A model generated the notes under the pieces. That model was not told where the DNA came from, ran no database searches, and saw only the letters and a program-made list of their open reading frames with translations. From contig OZ221969.1 of the NCBI GenBank assembly GCA_965119715.1, forward strand, positions 1,488,001 to 1,552,000: a stretch of DNA of 64,000 nt, written 5' to 3'. This document shows positions 50,722 to 59,970 of the stretch, in pieces. The position numbers and the translations under genes are program-made. The first letter of the stretch is position 1. Each line of letters opens with the position of its first letter. This stretch comes from JASBYZ01 sp029983705 (lineage in GTDB: Bacteria; Actinomycetota; Coriobacteriia; Coriobacteriales; JAEZZM01).

Positions 50722-52568
50722 AAAATAATTTCCCAGTATACAAGGTTCATAAGTATTACCACAATTGAACACAAGCAAATAATGTAGTGGATTCTCTTAA
50801 AGTTTTGCGAAAGCCCTTGCGATAAGCGCTTAACAATCAGGACTAAAAATATAAGTCCTATAAAAAAGTAGCCATAACCAAAGGCTAAAAAGCTCTTAAA
50901 GAGCGCACTTGTTGAGTTTGTCAAAAGCGCTTGAGTTGCCATAGTAACTATTACCATCAGGATAATATTAAGAAAATAGACAAAATTAGGAAGAGCTCCA
51001 ATTTTTGTTTCAGAACCTCTTCTTAAGTTTCTGAGCCTATAGATTGCAATACCAATAATGCCAGCAATTGAGAGTAGAGCTGCACTTAAGGCCCCTCCAA
51101 TCAGCACGCCTTCTAAGATAAAGATGTCGGCTGGCACTTTAAAGAAGTCCTGCTGAGGATAGGAAAGCTTTGTAATGTAGTGACCAGAGGGAGAAAATAC
51201 CACCGAATTATCCCGCTGAATTCCTGAGTCATTAAAGTATCTACCAGGACTTTGTTGCATAAATCTATCGCTATTTATCAGAAGATCTTTGTTGTTGTCA
51301 GTAAGAACAATTTGTCTCATGAATACCGAGGCAAGTTTTGATGGGCCGTGTTGTGGGGAGCGTGCGTCCTGATATACCCCACTCCACTTAGCTGAATTTT
51401 CTAAGTTCTTTTCTATGGTGGGGTTTGACCTACCAAAAACGCGCTGGGCACTTTGCCACAAGAGGTCTTGGTCTTCTTCAACATTAGTCATTACCACAAA
51501 GGCTTGATTATTGGTGGTATCAATTTCTAAAAGAGCACTTGAGGCAGGAGTTGAGCCATAAATAAACCAGGTATTTTCTTTCATAGGCAGTCTAAAAAAG
51601 CCATGTGCAATACGCGGACCCGCATTTGCCTCATAACTTAATTGAGCTTCAAATAACTTTTCATAGCTTGCATCTTCACTAAATAAGTCATCATAGCTAT
51701 ACCTAAATAAGCCGCGTACAAGCCTGACGATGTCTTGAGGGGTTGAAACTGCAGACATAGCAGGATAAAAGGTATAGTCTTGTCTCACATAGCCCATTGG
51801 TCTTCCGTCTCGACTATAAGAATCAAGCTCTTGTCTAAGCTCTTTTACTTTGAGATTATCATCCATACTGCTTAGCAGTGAGGTATGGTTCATGCGCATG
51901 GGCTTTAAAATGTTTAAGTGAACGTAGGAGTTATAGCTCATACCTGAAACGCGCTCAATAATATAGGCAGCAAGCGCTGAGCCATAGTTTGACTGAGAGA
52001 CTAAATCCTTTGGTTTATAGGTTTGGCGCGCATCACTAAAATGCAGCGCGTCTTTTAAGCTCAAAGGCTCATCAGAGTTTGGCTGTACGGTATTTAAAAA
52101 TGACATATCAAAGCCTGAGCTGTGCGTCATTAAATTCATAAAGTTAATGGTCTCTTTAGTATTTTTTGGAAGCTTAAAATCCTCTGGTAAATACAGGCGA
52201 ATGTCGCTGTTTAAATCAAGCAGGCCCTTCTCGCTTAGCTGAATTGCCGAAATCCAAATAAAGATATTGCTCAGCTCACCTAGGTCATAGCAGGTTTCAT
52301 AGTTTACAAACTCGCCCAGACCATTTTTGAGGCCGTGATAGCTATCAATAATGCTTCTATCAGGCATTAAAATCGCAGCTGAATAGGCATGCATCCTATC
52401 TTGACGAGAGACAATTAAATTTTCAAGCGAAGACTTTATTTGAGCTGCTTGGTCTTGTGAGTTTTCTGGGCTTTCACTTTCCTCAGCTAGTGCAGGCACA
52501 GCACACAAAAGCCCTCCTATTATAAGGAGGATAAAAAGGTGTATAGCTTTTAAGAAAAGCTTGCGCAT
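50718..52568 (-). CDS. Serine beta-lactamase-family pseudoenzyme with membrane tail
   Basis: A 616-residue protein: signal peptide (about 1-28), a beta-lactamase/PBP4*-like domain (about 45-400), then four membrane segments at the C-terminus. The fold's usual features are recognisable (LSEKGLLDLNSDIRLYLP, NLMTHSSGFD, ERVSGMSYNSYV), but the catalytic SxxK is replaced by E98-L-S-N101, and the YxN motif reads QSN (192-194). The nucleophile, the general base lysine and the tyrosine are therefore all gone. It is probably a binding or sensing protein for peptidoglycan or related ligands. Its stop codon overlaps that of the thermonuclease gene. Confidence 0.82.
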   Translation of the reverse strand: MRKLFLKAIHLFILLIIGGLLCAVPALAEESESPENSQDQAAQIKSSLENLIVSRQDRMHAYSAAILMPDRSIIDSYHGLKNGLGEFVNYETCYDLGELSNIFIWISAIQLSEKGLLDLNSDIRLYLPEDFKLPKNTKETINFMNLMTHSSGFDMSFLNTVQPNSDEPLSLKDALHFSDARQTYKPKDLVSQSNYGSALAAYIIERVSGMSYNSYVHLNILKPMRMNHTSLLSSMDDNLKVKELRQELDSYSRDGRPMGYVRQDYTFYPAMSAVSTPQDIVRLVRGLFRYSYDDLFSEDASYEKLFEAQLSYEANAGPRIAHGFFRLPMKENTWFIYGSTPASSALLEIDTTNNQAFVVMTNVEEDQDLLWQSAQRVFGRSNPTIEKNLENSAKWSGVYQDARSPQHGPSKLASVFMRQIVLTDNNKDLLINSDRFMQQSPGRYFNDSGIQRDNSVVFSPSGHYITKLSYPQQDFFKVPADIFILEGVLIGGALSAALLSIAGIIGIAIYRLRNLRRGSETKIGALPNFVYFLNIILMVIVTMATQALLTNSTSALFKSFLAFGYGYFFIGLIFLVLIVKRLSQGLSQNFKRIHYIICLCSIVVILMNLVYWEIIF

Positions 52569-52613
52569 ATCGTTTGTGCCTCTAAAGATTGAAGGGGTGT
52601 ACTCTGACTTATT

Positions 52614-53540
52614 TTAGCAGTTTAAAACACCGGTCGTATCAAAGCTTGGGATAAAGCTTTCTTTGCAGGCTTCTCCTTCTTGCCAAAAGTAATCAAGCTC
52701 CAAATCATCTGCAAAATCAAGCACCTCTTCGTACTCATCTTTTGTAATTGCACGCCCAAGCTCTGGGGCAAAACGTGTATTTACCTCTGTTGGTGTGTAC
52801 TGACTCATTAAGGAAAGCTTTAGGCGAGTGCCAAAGTTGTCATAAATAATTTGCAAGACTTTCTTAGACTGATCAACATGCTCAGGCAAAATCAGATGTC
52901 TTACGATAATTCCCTGCTTCATCATGCCCGCACCGTCATATTGATCTGAGCCTCGAAGCGTATTTTGGCGATCCATCTCTTTAAGCGCCTCCAGCGCCAC
53001 CTGCGGATAATCTCTTGCACGAGACAGCTTTTGAGCAAGCTGGTTGCTTGAATATTTGTAGTCAGTAAGCCAAATGTCAATGAGGCCCTCAAGATCTTTA
53101 AGCGTCTCTACCCGCTCATAACCAGAGCCATTATAGATAACAGGAAGGTTTAATCCATCAGCTTTTGCGCGCTTTATAACCGGGGCGATAAGCGCAAAGT
53201 AGTGACTTGGCGAGACAAGGTTAATATTGTGAGCACCTTGTTCTTTAAGCTCAAAAAATATTTCATAGAGGCGCTCAGGACTTATCTCAAGCCCAAAGCC
53301 ACCAGTAGAGATTTCTTTATTTTGACAATATACGCACTTAAGTGCACAGTGCGAGAAAAAGATAGCGCCAGAGCCTTTTTCACCCGAAATAGGAGGCTCT
53401 TCCCAAAAATGAAGTGCAGCGCGCGCTACCTTAATATGGTCGCCTGCCTTACAGAGTGCTCCTGCTTTTTCATGGCGATTAGTTCGGCAGGTTCTCGGAC
53501 AAATTGTACAGCGCTCAAGTTGGTCAAATTCTGTAGTCAT
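52614..53540 (-). CDS. Radical SAM protein, PflA-like
   Basis: A 308-residue radical SAM protein with the CxxxCxxC cluster motif (CALKCVYCQN), preceded by a cysteine-rich segment (CTICPRTC, then CKAG). It resembles the group of uncharacterised pyruvate-formate-lyase-activase relatives (COG1313). ATG at 53540 lies one nt after the TAA of the DNA-repair fusion gene; an in-frame TTG at 53564 would overlap it. No glycyl-radical enzyme gene is adjacent. Target unknown. Confidence 0.85.
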   Translation of the reverse strand: MTTEFDQLERCTICPRTCRTNRHEKAGALCKAGDHIKVARAALHFWEEPPISGEKGSGAIFFSHCALKCVYCQNKEISTGGFGLEISPERLYEIFFELKEQGAHNINLVSPSHYFALIAPVIKRAKADGLNLPVIYNGSGYERVETLKDLEGLIDIWLTDYKYSSNQLAQKLSRARDYPQVALEALKEMDRQNTLRGSDQYDGAGMMKQGIIVRHLILPEHVDQSKKVLQIIYDNFGTRLKLSLMSQYTPTEVNTRFAPELGRAITKDEYEEVLDFADDLELDYFWQEGEACKESFIPSFDTTGVLNC

Positions 53541-53541
53541 A

Positions 53542-54654
53542 TTAGCTATATGTAATACCCTCAAACTCTAATAAAGACTTCTTAAGTGAAAGCGGTAGGC
53601 TAAAGCCACCTAGGCTTCCATCTGACTTTAATACTTTATGGCAGGGCACTACAATTGGCCAGGGATTTTTACCCATGATATTTCCAATAGCACGCGCTGC
53701 CTTAGGGCTTTTTGCAAGACTTGCAAGTCCCTTGTAACTTGTAGCTTGCCCAAAGCTCAGCTCCTTAAGGGCATTATACACTCTGATAGAAAAATCACTT
53801 AGCTGATGCATCTTATAGTCAAGCGGCACGCTAAAGTGAGTAAACTCTTTTGCAAAATAGCTATCAAGCTCGCATGCTAAGTGGCCCAAGACTGCATCCC
53901 TATTTTCTTCTTGTTTAAAGGCTTTCTGTTCAAGCTCACTTAACTGACTTTCATGTTTAAGAAAGCAAAGTCCCCTCTGCCCTGCCTTTGCATAGAGCCA
54001 GCCAAAAGGAGACTCATAGGCCATTTTGTACTCAGGCTCTTCTTGCTTTTCGTAGTCTTTAGAATGCTCCCACAGATATAAACTTGCCAAGCTAGACTGC
54101 TCTCCATAGAGCTTTTGTACGCACCATGCACGCTCAGGACTTATCTCCTCATAGCCATACAGTGCCTTAAGACCTCTGCGTATACCTAGGTCATGTATGC
54201 TCAAGATATCTCTTCTCTTAAGGCTAAAGAGCAGGAGCATTTCAGCGGTCCACACTCCCACACCCTTAATCTGAGTGATCTCGTTTATAAAGGCATCATT
54301 ATCTAGCTCTTTAAGCTCAGTGAGATCTGAGTCTGAAAGATTTAAAAAGTAGGCAGCTGCCCCGTGCATATACTCTGCCTTAGGGCCTGATGCACCAAGC
54401 GCTTTCAGTTCATCACGTCTAAGCCTTGAGAGCGTATGAGGAGTGATAGTCTTAAGCTTAGCTTTGAGCTTGTTCATCAAGCTTTCCTGTGCAGCTCCTG
54501 AAACCTGCTGCCCTGCGATTGAGCGGATGAGTGAATAGAATAAATCAGGTTCTTCTACACGCATAATATTTCTATAGTGTACATACAGCTCAGCAAAGCG
54601 CGGCTCTCGTAAAGCAAGCTCTCTCTTATCGGCCTCACTAAACTCGATCATCAT
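53542..54654 (-). CDS. Fusion of AlkA-type glycosylase and O6-methylguanine methyltransferase
   Basis: A 370-residue fusion. Residues 1-200 are a helix-hairpin-helix base-excision glycosylase (GVGVWTAEMLL, 131-141) with the catalytic aspartate at D155 in HDLGIRRG. Residues 215-370 are an Ogt/MGMT-type methyltransferase whose active-site cysteine is C338 in VVPCHKV, with the asparagine-hinge region IGNIMGKNP upstream. Together they would remove 3-methyladenine-type lesions and repair O6-methylguanine. The Ada N-terminal regulatory domain is absent. Either of two tandem ATGs may be used. It overlaps or abuts both neighbours. Confidence 0.92.
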   Translation of the reverse strand: MMIEFSEADKRELALREPRFAELYVHYRNIMRVEEPDLFYSLIRSIAGQQVSGAAQESLMNKLKAKLKTITPHTLSRLRRDELKALGASGPKAEYMHGAAAYFLNLSDSDLTELKELDNDAFINEITQIKGVGVWTAEMLLLFSLKRRDILSIHDLGIRRGLKALYGYEEISPERAWCVQKLYGEQSSLASLYLWEHSKDYEKQEEPEYKMAYESPFGWLYAKAGQRGLCFLKHESQLSELEQKAFKQEENRDAVLGHLACELDSYFAKEFTHFSVPLDYKMHQLSDFSIRVYNALKELSFGQATSYKGLASLAKSPKAARAIGNIMGKNPWPIVVPCHKVLKSDGSLGGFSLPLSLKKSLLEFEGITYS

Positions 54655-55542
54655 TTACGCCTTATCTCTTTTAAGCTCCTGTTTTTGAATGCGTTTTGCC
54701 CTAAAGATAAGGAGGGCGCCGGCAGCAATCACAATGGCGTATCCAAGCCAGCTTAAGGCATCTGGTACCTCGCCAAAGGCAATAAAGGCAAAGAGCGCTG
54801 CAAAAATAACCTGGGAGTATTCAAATACAGAAATTGATCTACCTGGGGCAAATGAATAGGCATAGGTAATGCCATACTGTCCAATAGCAGCAGATATACC
54901 AATACCAAGCATTATGAGCATCTCATAGGGACTTAGAGGCGTAAAGTTCATGACCATGTATGGGATGTATATCACCCAGGCAAACATCGCAAAGTAAAAT
55001 ACAATCGCACCAGAGTCTACCCCGCGTTTATTTGAAAGACGTACAAAGGTGTAGGCAAAACCTCCGCCAATAGCGCCAATAATTGCGATGATTGCACCAA
55101 TTGAAAAGCTTCCAAAACCTGGCTTAATCACCAAAATCACGCCAATAAAAGCAACCAGGAGTGCTGCAATTTGGTACTTATGGACCTTCTCGCCCAGTAC
55201 AAAGTAGGAAGCAATAATTACCACAAAGGGAGATAGTTTTTGAAGTAAGGTAGCATCTGCCACGTAAAGCATCTCAACTGCTACAAAGGCAAGCGTAAGA
55301 CCTATAGTTCCGCAAATCACACGCAAGAGCATAGGGATTCGAGCCTTGGGAGGAATTTTAAGACTCGTCTTATTTTTAATAAGAAACACAAGCGCTATGG
55401 CTGACACCAAAATATTTCTGTAAAAAGTTTTTTGAATAGGGTCTACATCAATTGCAAGTTTTGCAAAAACCATCATTGCTGCAAAACCAATTGCAGATGC
55501 CAAAATGCATAAAATACCTTTTACTGTATCATCTTTTACCAT
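54655..55542 (-). CDS. DMT-superfamily transporter (EamA)
   Basis: A 295-residue membrane protein with about ten hydrophobic segments in two EamA repeats (LCILASAIGFAAMMVFAKLA and IGAIIAIIGAIGGGFAYTFV). Such proteins export amino acids or other small metabolites. The substrate is not readable. The gene is followed directly by the AlkA-Ogt fusion, with no gap. Confidence 0.88.
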   Translation of the reverse strand: MVKDDTVKGILCILASAIGFAAMMVFAKLAIDVDPIQKTFYRNILVSAIALVFLIKNKTSLKIPPKARIPMLLRVICGTIGLTLAFVAVEMLYVADATLLQKLSPFVVIIASYFVLGEKVHKYQIAALLVAFIGVILVIKPGFGSFSIGAIIAIIGAIGGGFAYTFVRLSNKRGVDSGAIVFYFAMFAWVIYIPYMVMNFTPLSPYEMLIMLGIGISAAIGQYGITYAYSFAPGRSISVFEYSQVIFAALFAFIAFGEVPDALSWLGYAIVIAAGALLIFRAKRIQKQELKRDKA

Positions 55543-55572
55543 AGCGCTAAAGTGCTGCTCCTCTCATCCGGC

Positions 55573-57105
55573 TTAGAGTTTATCAAGCTCTTCTCTAAGA
55601 GTTTGATTAATAAGTTTTGGATTACCTTGGCCCTTTGATGCCTTCATGGCTTGTCCTACAAGGTAACCAATAATCTTTTGGTTTCCGTCCTTATACTGCT
55701 GAACTTGGTCTGGTGACTTAGCTATAACCTCTTTTACCAGCTCAACAATGGCACCCTTATCAGATACCTGTTTCATTCCGCGCTCTTCAACAATTACGCG
55801 TGGAAGTTCATCTTCTTCAATCATGATGGCAAAGACATCTTTTGCCTGCTTTGAAGAAATCTCATCACTTGAGAGAAGCTCTGCAAGCTCTGAAATAGAT
55901 TCAGCAGAAATCTTAGACTCTGAAATACTTAAGCCCTCTGCATTTAAGTATCCAGCTAAATTGTTAAGAATGATGTTTGCTAACGATTTAGCAATCTCTT
56001 TCTTATCGCCTAAGGCCTCTTCAAAGAAGCTTGACTGCTCAAGACTTCCTGCAAGCTCACTTGCATCCTGTTTTGAAAGACCATAGTCAGCAATATATCT
56101 ATCGCGCTTTTGATCTGGAAGCTCAGGCAAGAACTCACGTACTGAATCAATAAACTCATCAGATAAGTCATAAGGAGCAAGATCTGGATCTGGGAATAAG
56201 CGGTAGTCATCTGCGGTTTCTTTGGTACGCATAACAACCGTACGCTTGTTTGAAGGCTCCCAGTGACGGGTTTCCTGATAAACCTGGCCGCCCTCTTCAA
56301 GTACATTTGCCTGTCTAATAATCTCATACTCAAGACCATCGTGGAGGTTTTTAAATGAGTTCATATTTTTAAGCTCAGTTTTTACACCAAACTCTTTTGC
56401 GCCACGCTTTCTTAGAGAAACGTTACCGTCACAGCGCATAGAACCCTGCTCCATAGAACAGTCAGAGATTTTAATGGTCAAGAAAATCTCACGGAGTTTT
56501 TGCATAAAGAGACGAGCCTCTTCTGGAGTGCGAAGATCTGGCTCGGTCACAAGCTCAATTAATGGCACACCACAGCGGTTATAGTCAATAAGTGAGTGGT
56601 CTGCTCCTGCAATTCTTCCGTCTACACCACCAATATGGTTGAGCTTACCTGCATCCTCTTCCATGTGAATGCGGGTAATTCCAATGTGTGCAATGTAGGA
56701 GCCATCTTCCTCTTTATCTATATCAACACGCTCTTGAGCTGCCTTTGTTGGCACATCTAAATCCAGATGTCCCCTCATACAAAAGGCAACAGGGCCTTGG
56801 GTAATCTGATAGTTCTTTGACATATCAGGATAAAAATAATTTTTACGATAAAACATTGAGTTTTTCTCAATATCGCAGTTAGTTGCGAGACCAGCCAAAA
56901 CAATAGATCTAATAGCGTCTTTATTTGGTACTGGAAGTGCTCCTGGCATACCTAAACAAACTGGGCATACGTTTTGGTTTACTGGGTCAGTGCTTGAGTT
57001 TTTGCATGAGCAAAACATCTTAGTATCAAGCGAAGTAAGCTCGGTATGAATTTCTAGACCAATAACTGCCTCATACTTTTTAAATACCTCTGAAAGAGTT
57101 TTCAT
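55573..57105 (-). CDS. gatB: Aspartyl/glutamyl-tRNA amidotransferase subunit B
   Basis: A 510-residue GatB. The signature YEAVIGLEIHTELTS and the catalytic core CPVCLGMPGALPVPN are present; the C-terminal YqeY-like tail binds tRNA. With GatA and GatC it converts Glu-tRNA(Gln) and/or Asp-tRNA(Asn) to the amide. Encoded as gatC-gatA-gatB in one operon. Presence of the set suggests that the host lacks GlnRS and/or AsnRS. Confidence 0.97.
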   Translation of the reverse strand: MKTLSEVFKKYEAVIGLEIHTELTSLDTKMFCSCKNSSTDPVNQNVCPVCLGMPGALPVPNKDAIRSIVLAGLATNCDIEKNSMFYRKNYFYPDMSKNYQITQGPVAFCMRGHLDLDVPTKAAQERVDIDKEEDGSYIAHIGITRIHMEEDAGKLNHIGGVDGRIAGADHSLIDYNRCGVPLIELVTEPDLRTPEEARLFMQKLREIFLTIKISDCSMEQGSMRCDGNVSLRKRGAKEFGVKTELKNMNSFKNLHDGLEYEIIRQANVLEEGGQVYQETRHWEPSNKRTVVMRTKETADDYRLFPDPDLAPYDLSDEFIDSVREFLPELPDQKRDRYIADYGLSKQDASELAGSLEQSSFFEEALGDKKEIAKSLANIILNNLAGYLNAEGLSISESKISAESISELAELLSSDEISSKQAKDVFAIMIEEDELPRVIVEERGMKQVSDKGAIVELVKEVIAKSPDQVQQYKDGNQKIIGYLVGQAMKASKGQGNPKLINQTLREELDKL

Positions 57106-57107
57106 CC

Positions 57108-58583
57108 TTACTCACCCGCCTTCATAATTTTTGCCACTTCAACTTTTGGATAACATCCTTCCAAAGCGTGTGCAACTTTGAGTAAATCAGTATCTTTAAA
57201 TGCAGGACATACAAGCTGTGCAGCAATTGGCAGTCCGCTCTCATCGCCAAAACCAATTGGCAGAGAAATGCCGCCGTTACCAGCAATGTTAATAGAAACC
57301 GTAAACATATCTGAGAGATACATCTCGGTTGGATCATCAATTTCACCAAACTTAAATGCCGTACGAGGAGAACATGGCATCAAAATAACGTCGCACTTCT
57401 CAAAGGCATCGGTATAATCTTTGGTGATAAGGGTTCTTACCTGCTGAGCTGGGTAGTAGTACTCATAGTAGAGCTCTGAAGAAAGAATATAAGAACCAAG
57501 TAAAATACGTCTTCTTACCTCAGGGCCAAATCCCTCATAGCGTGAGTGTGAGGTTTGATCGCCTAAGTTAGAGGCCTTTGCCTGATGTCCGTAGCGTACA
57601 GCATCAAAGCGAGAAAGGTTTGAAAATGCCTCTGCAGGGCCAATAACATAGTATGCACTCATAGCAGACTCTGCATGAGGAAGCTCAACTTCAATAAGCT
57701 CTGCACCTAAGTCTTTGAGGTGCTCTTGAGCCTTTCTTAAGGCACGCTTAGTTTCTTCAGATACGCCCTTTGCCTCAATCATGGAGCTCACCACACCAAT
57801 TTTTTTGCCGCGGATGTCTCCGGTGAGCTGAGATATAAAGTCAGCTGTGATGTTTTGTGAGGTAACATCTCGTGGGTCTTTTTTAGCGAGTGCTTGAAGG
57901 GCATAGGCACTATCTTCAACCGTCTTACTAAATGGTCCCACCTGGTCAAGTGAGGATGCAAAGGCAACTACACCATAACGAGAAACAGTACCATAGGTTG
58001 GCTTAAGACCTACCACACCACAAAATGCAGCAGGCTGTCTAATTGATCCACCGGTATCAGAACCAAGGGTAATGAGTGCCTCACCTGCAGCCACACTTGC
58101 TGCAGAACCACCAGAAGAACCACCTGGTACACGCTCTAAATCATGAGGGTTTTTGGTGGTTTGATAGTATGAGGTCTCAGTTGATGAACCAAAGGCAAAC
58201 TCATCAAGGTTTAACTTTCCTAGAGGAATTCCTCCGGCTTCAAGCATATTTTGAACGCAGGTAGCCGTGTAGACTGACTCAAAGCCTTCAAGCATTTTTG
58301 ATGCGCAGGTGGTATGAGTACCTATAAGGTTCATGTTGTCTTTAAACGCCATAGGCACACCAGCTAGTGCAGGAAGCTCTTCTCCCTTTGCACGTGCCTC
58401 ATCAATTTTTTGTGCTGCGCTAAAAGCAAGATCTTCTGAGAGCTCTAAAAATGCCTGTACCTTATCGTCGCGTGACTCAATTAATGAGTAAGCTTGCTCA
58501 GTTACCTCTTTTGCACTTACTCCCCCAGACTTAATAAGTTTAGAAAGCTCAACAGCAGAAAGAGAATCAAGTGAAAAACTCAT
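57108..58583 (-). CDS. gatA: Aspartyl/glutamyl-tRNA amidotransferase subunit A
   Basis: A 491-residue amidase. The Ser-cisSer-Lys triad region is intact: GVPMAFKDNM with the lysine and GGSSGGSAASVAAG, TLGSDTGGSIRQPA with the serines. It releases ammonia from glutamine for GatB. Its start overlaps the gatC stop by one base, and gatB follows 2 nt later. Confidence 0.97.
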   Translation of the reverse strand: MSFSLDSLSAVELSKLIKSGGVSAKEVTEQAYSLIESRDDKVQAFLELSEDLAFSAAQKIDEARAKGEELPALAGVPMAFKDNMNLIGTHTTCASKMLEGFESVYTATCVQNMLEAGGIPLGKLNLDEFAFGSSTETSYYQTTKNPHDLERVPGGSSGGSAASVAAGEALITLGSDTGGSIRQPAAFCGVVGLKPTYGTVSRYGVVAFASSLDQVGPFSKTVEDSAYALQALAKKDPRDVTSQNITADFISQLTGDIRGKKIGVVSSMIEAKGVSEETKRALRKAQEHLKDLGAELIEVELPHAESAMSAYYVIGPAEAFSNLSRFDAVRYGHQAKASNLGDQTSHSRYEGFGPEVRRRILLGSYILSSELYYEYYYPAQQVRTLITKDYTDAFEKCDVILMPCSPRTAFKFGEIDDPTEMYLSDMFTVSINIAGNGGISLPIGFGDESGLPIAAQLVCPAFKDTDLLKVAHALEGCYPKVEVAKIMKAGE

Positions 58584-58882
58584 TACTCCTGACCTCCTAA
58601 GATGGTTGGAACTCTAAAATATCTGTCTGAAGTTTGAGGAGCGTTTTTGAGAGCGAGCTCTATTGGAAGGGATTTCCCCGGCTCATCTTCACGCATAACG
58701 TTGGTCAAATCTCCTATTGGATGAAATGTAGGCTCAACGCCCTCAAGATCAAATTCCTTAATAGGAGCGAGCGTCTCCATCATGTTGTTGAGATAGTCTG
58801 CGAGCTGACCGAGGTCACCCTCGTCTACAGCGATTCGCGCATAATCTGCAATTCTTCGCGCGTCATCTGAGGTCAAAGCCAT
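58583..58882 (-). CDS. gatC: Aspartyl/glutamyl-tRNA amidotransferase subunit C
   Basis: A 99-residue GatC, the small stabilising subunit. Typical features are ARIAVDEGDLGQLADYLNNM and the FRVPTIL end. It is first in the gatCAB operon and overlaps gatA by one base. Confidence 0.93.
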   Translation of the reverse strand: MALTSDDARRIADYARIAVDEGDLGQLADYLNNMMETLAPIKEFDLEGVEPTFHPIGDLTNVMREDEPGKSLPIELALKNAPQTSDRYFRVPTILGGQE

Positions 58883-58942
58883 GTTTGACTCGTCCTTTCT
58901 TAAACGTATATCACATCTAGTTTTTAATTGTTAAATAATAGC

Positions 58943-59908
58943 CTATTGAGCTTGTTTTGTTTGCTCAGTTTGTACTCCAGACTGTGAAGCGGCACTACTT
59001 ACTTCACTTGCGGCAGGGGTGTTTTGAGTTGGCATAGCCATTCCTGCAGCCTCACTTAAGTTAAGCTGGTTGCCGGTAATCTCAAAATAAATACCCTGTT
59101 CATTAACCTCAAGCTTGTTAATTTCAAGGCCATTTGGAGCCTGCTCAATAGGGATGGTAAAACTTGGAACACTAAAGTTATCTAAGATATTTGATAGCGA
59201 GATACTGCCGTCTCGCTTAGGCTTAGCTTCCTCATTTTGCTTTTTGTCGCCCTGCTTGTTGTCCTGCTTAGTATCTTGTTTGCCATCTTGCTTAGTATCT
59301 TGCTCCTGGCTTTGGGCTTCAGGCTTTTTATTAGCAAGCTTTGCAATATTTAAAGAAACATCAGTAGGAGTAAGCTTTACTGCAGGGACTGTTCTTGAAA
59401 GATCTGATGAGGTAGCAGTTCCTGGCTCTGCCTTTAAAAATACCGTTACCGGCACACCGAGAATATCTGCGAGAAGCTTAATTTGTCCCGACTCATTTTT
59501 TACCTGCATCTTTAAGCCTTGAGCTGTAACAAGGTTTTGCAGAGACTGGGTGGTAAGTAGTGCCTTACCAGTAAGTGCATCTGCATGATAGGGCTCTGAG
59601 GTGGACAAACCTTGAATGGTAAAATCAGCGTTTTCAAGTCTAATATTAGCGTTGCCCGTTTTGTAGTTTAGGGCATCTGCCTTAATATCAACGCTTGAGA
59701 GCTTACCGGATATCAACTGAGGTAAAAATGGCCAGCCATGAACCGAAATATTTTCGTTTTCAGCACTAAGTCCTGAAATTTGGGTGACCGCATCGCTTGC
59801 CTTGTTTTGAGCATAGTTTCTTGCAAATAAATCTCCAGCTATAAGGCCTATAACGATAAGAATTACTACAAGTATGCTGATTACTAAAACTTTACGTGTG
59901 TTTTGCAT
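58943..59908 (-). CDS. LmeA/DUF2993-like phospholipid-binding protein
   Basis: A 321-residue exported protein. After a membrane segment or signal (residues 6-28, VISILVVILIVIGLIAGDLF) comes a DUF2993 domain with ISVHGWPFLPQLISGKLSSV, typical of the actinobacterial family named after mycobacterial LmeA, which binds phospholipid and affects lipomannan. A Gln/Lys/Asp-rich linker (about 205-230, a run of KQDTKQD-like repeats) splits the domain, and the C-terminus is Ala/Ser/Gln-rich. Its role here is unknown. Confidence 0.82.
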   Translation of the reverse strand: MQNTRKVLVISILVVILIVIGLIAGDLFARNYAQNKASDAVTQISGLSAENENISVHGWPFLPQLISGKLSSVDIKADALNYKTGNANIRLENADFTIQGLSTSEPYHADALTGKALLTTQSLQNLVTAQGLKMQVKNESGQIKLLADILGVPVTVFLKAEPGTATSSDLSRTVPAVKLTPTDVSLNIAKLANKKPEAQSQEQDTKQDGKQDTKQDNKQGDKKQNEEAKPKRDGSISLSNILDNFSVPSFTIPIEQAPNGLEINKLEVNEQGIYFEITGNQLNLSEAAGMAMPTQNTPAASEVSSAASQSGVQTEQTKQAQ

Positions 59909-59970
59909 ATATCCCCCAGTATTAGGATACGCCGGTACATCTTTTAACTATAATAACGCACTTTTACTAT

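Noticed and set aside
59220..59310. DNA tandem repeat in the LmeA-like gene
   Set aside because: The repetition encodes an in-frame Gln/Lys/Asp linker with imperfect units; nothing suggests a mobile or regulatory repeat.
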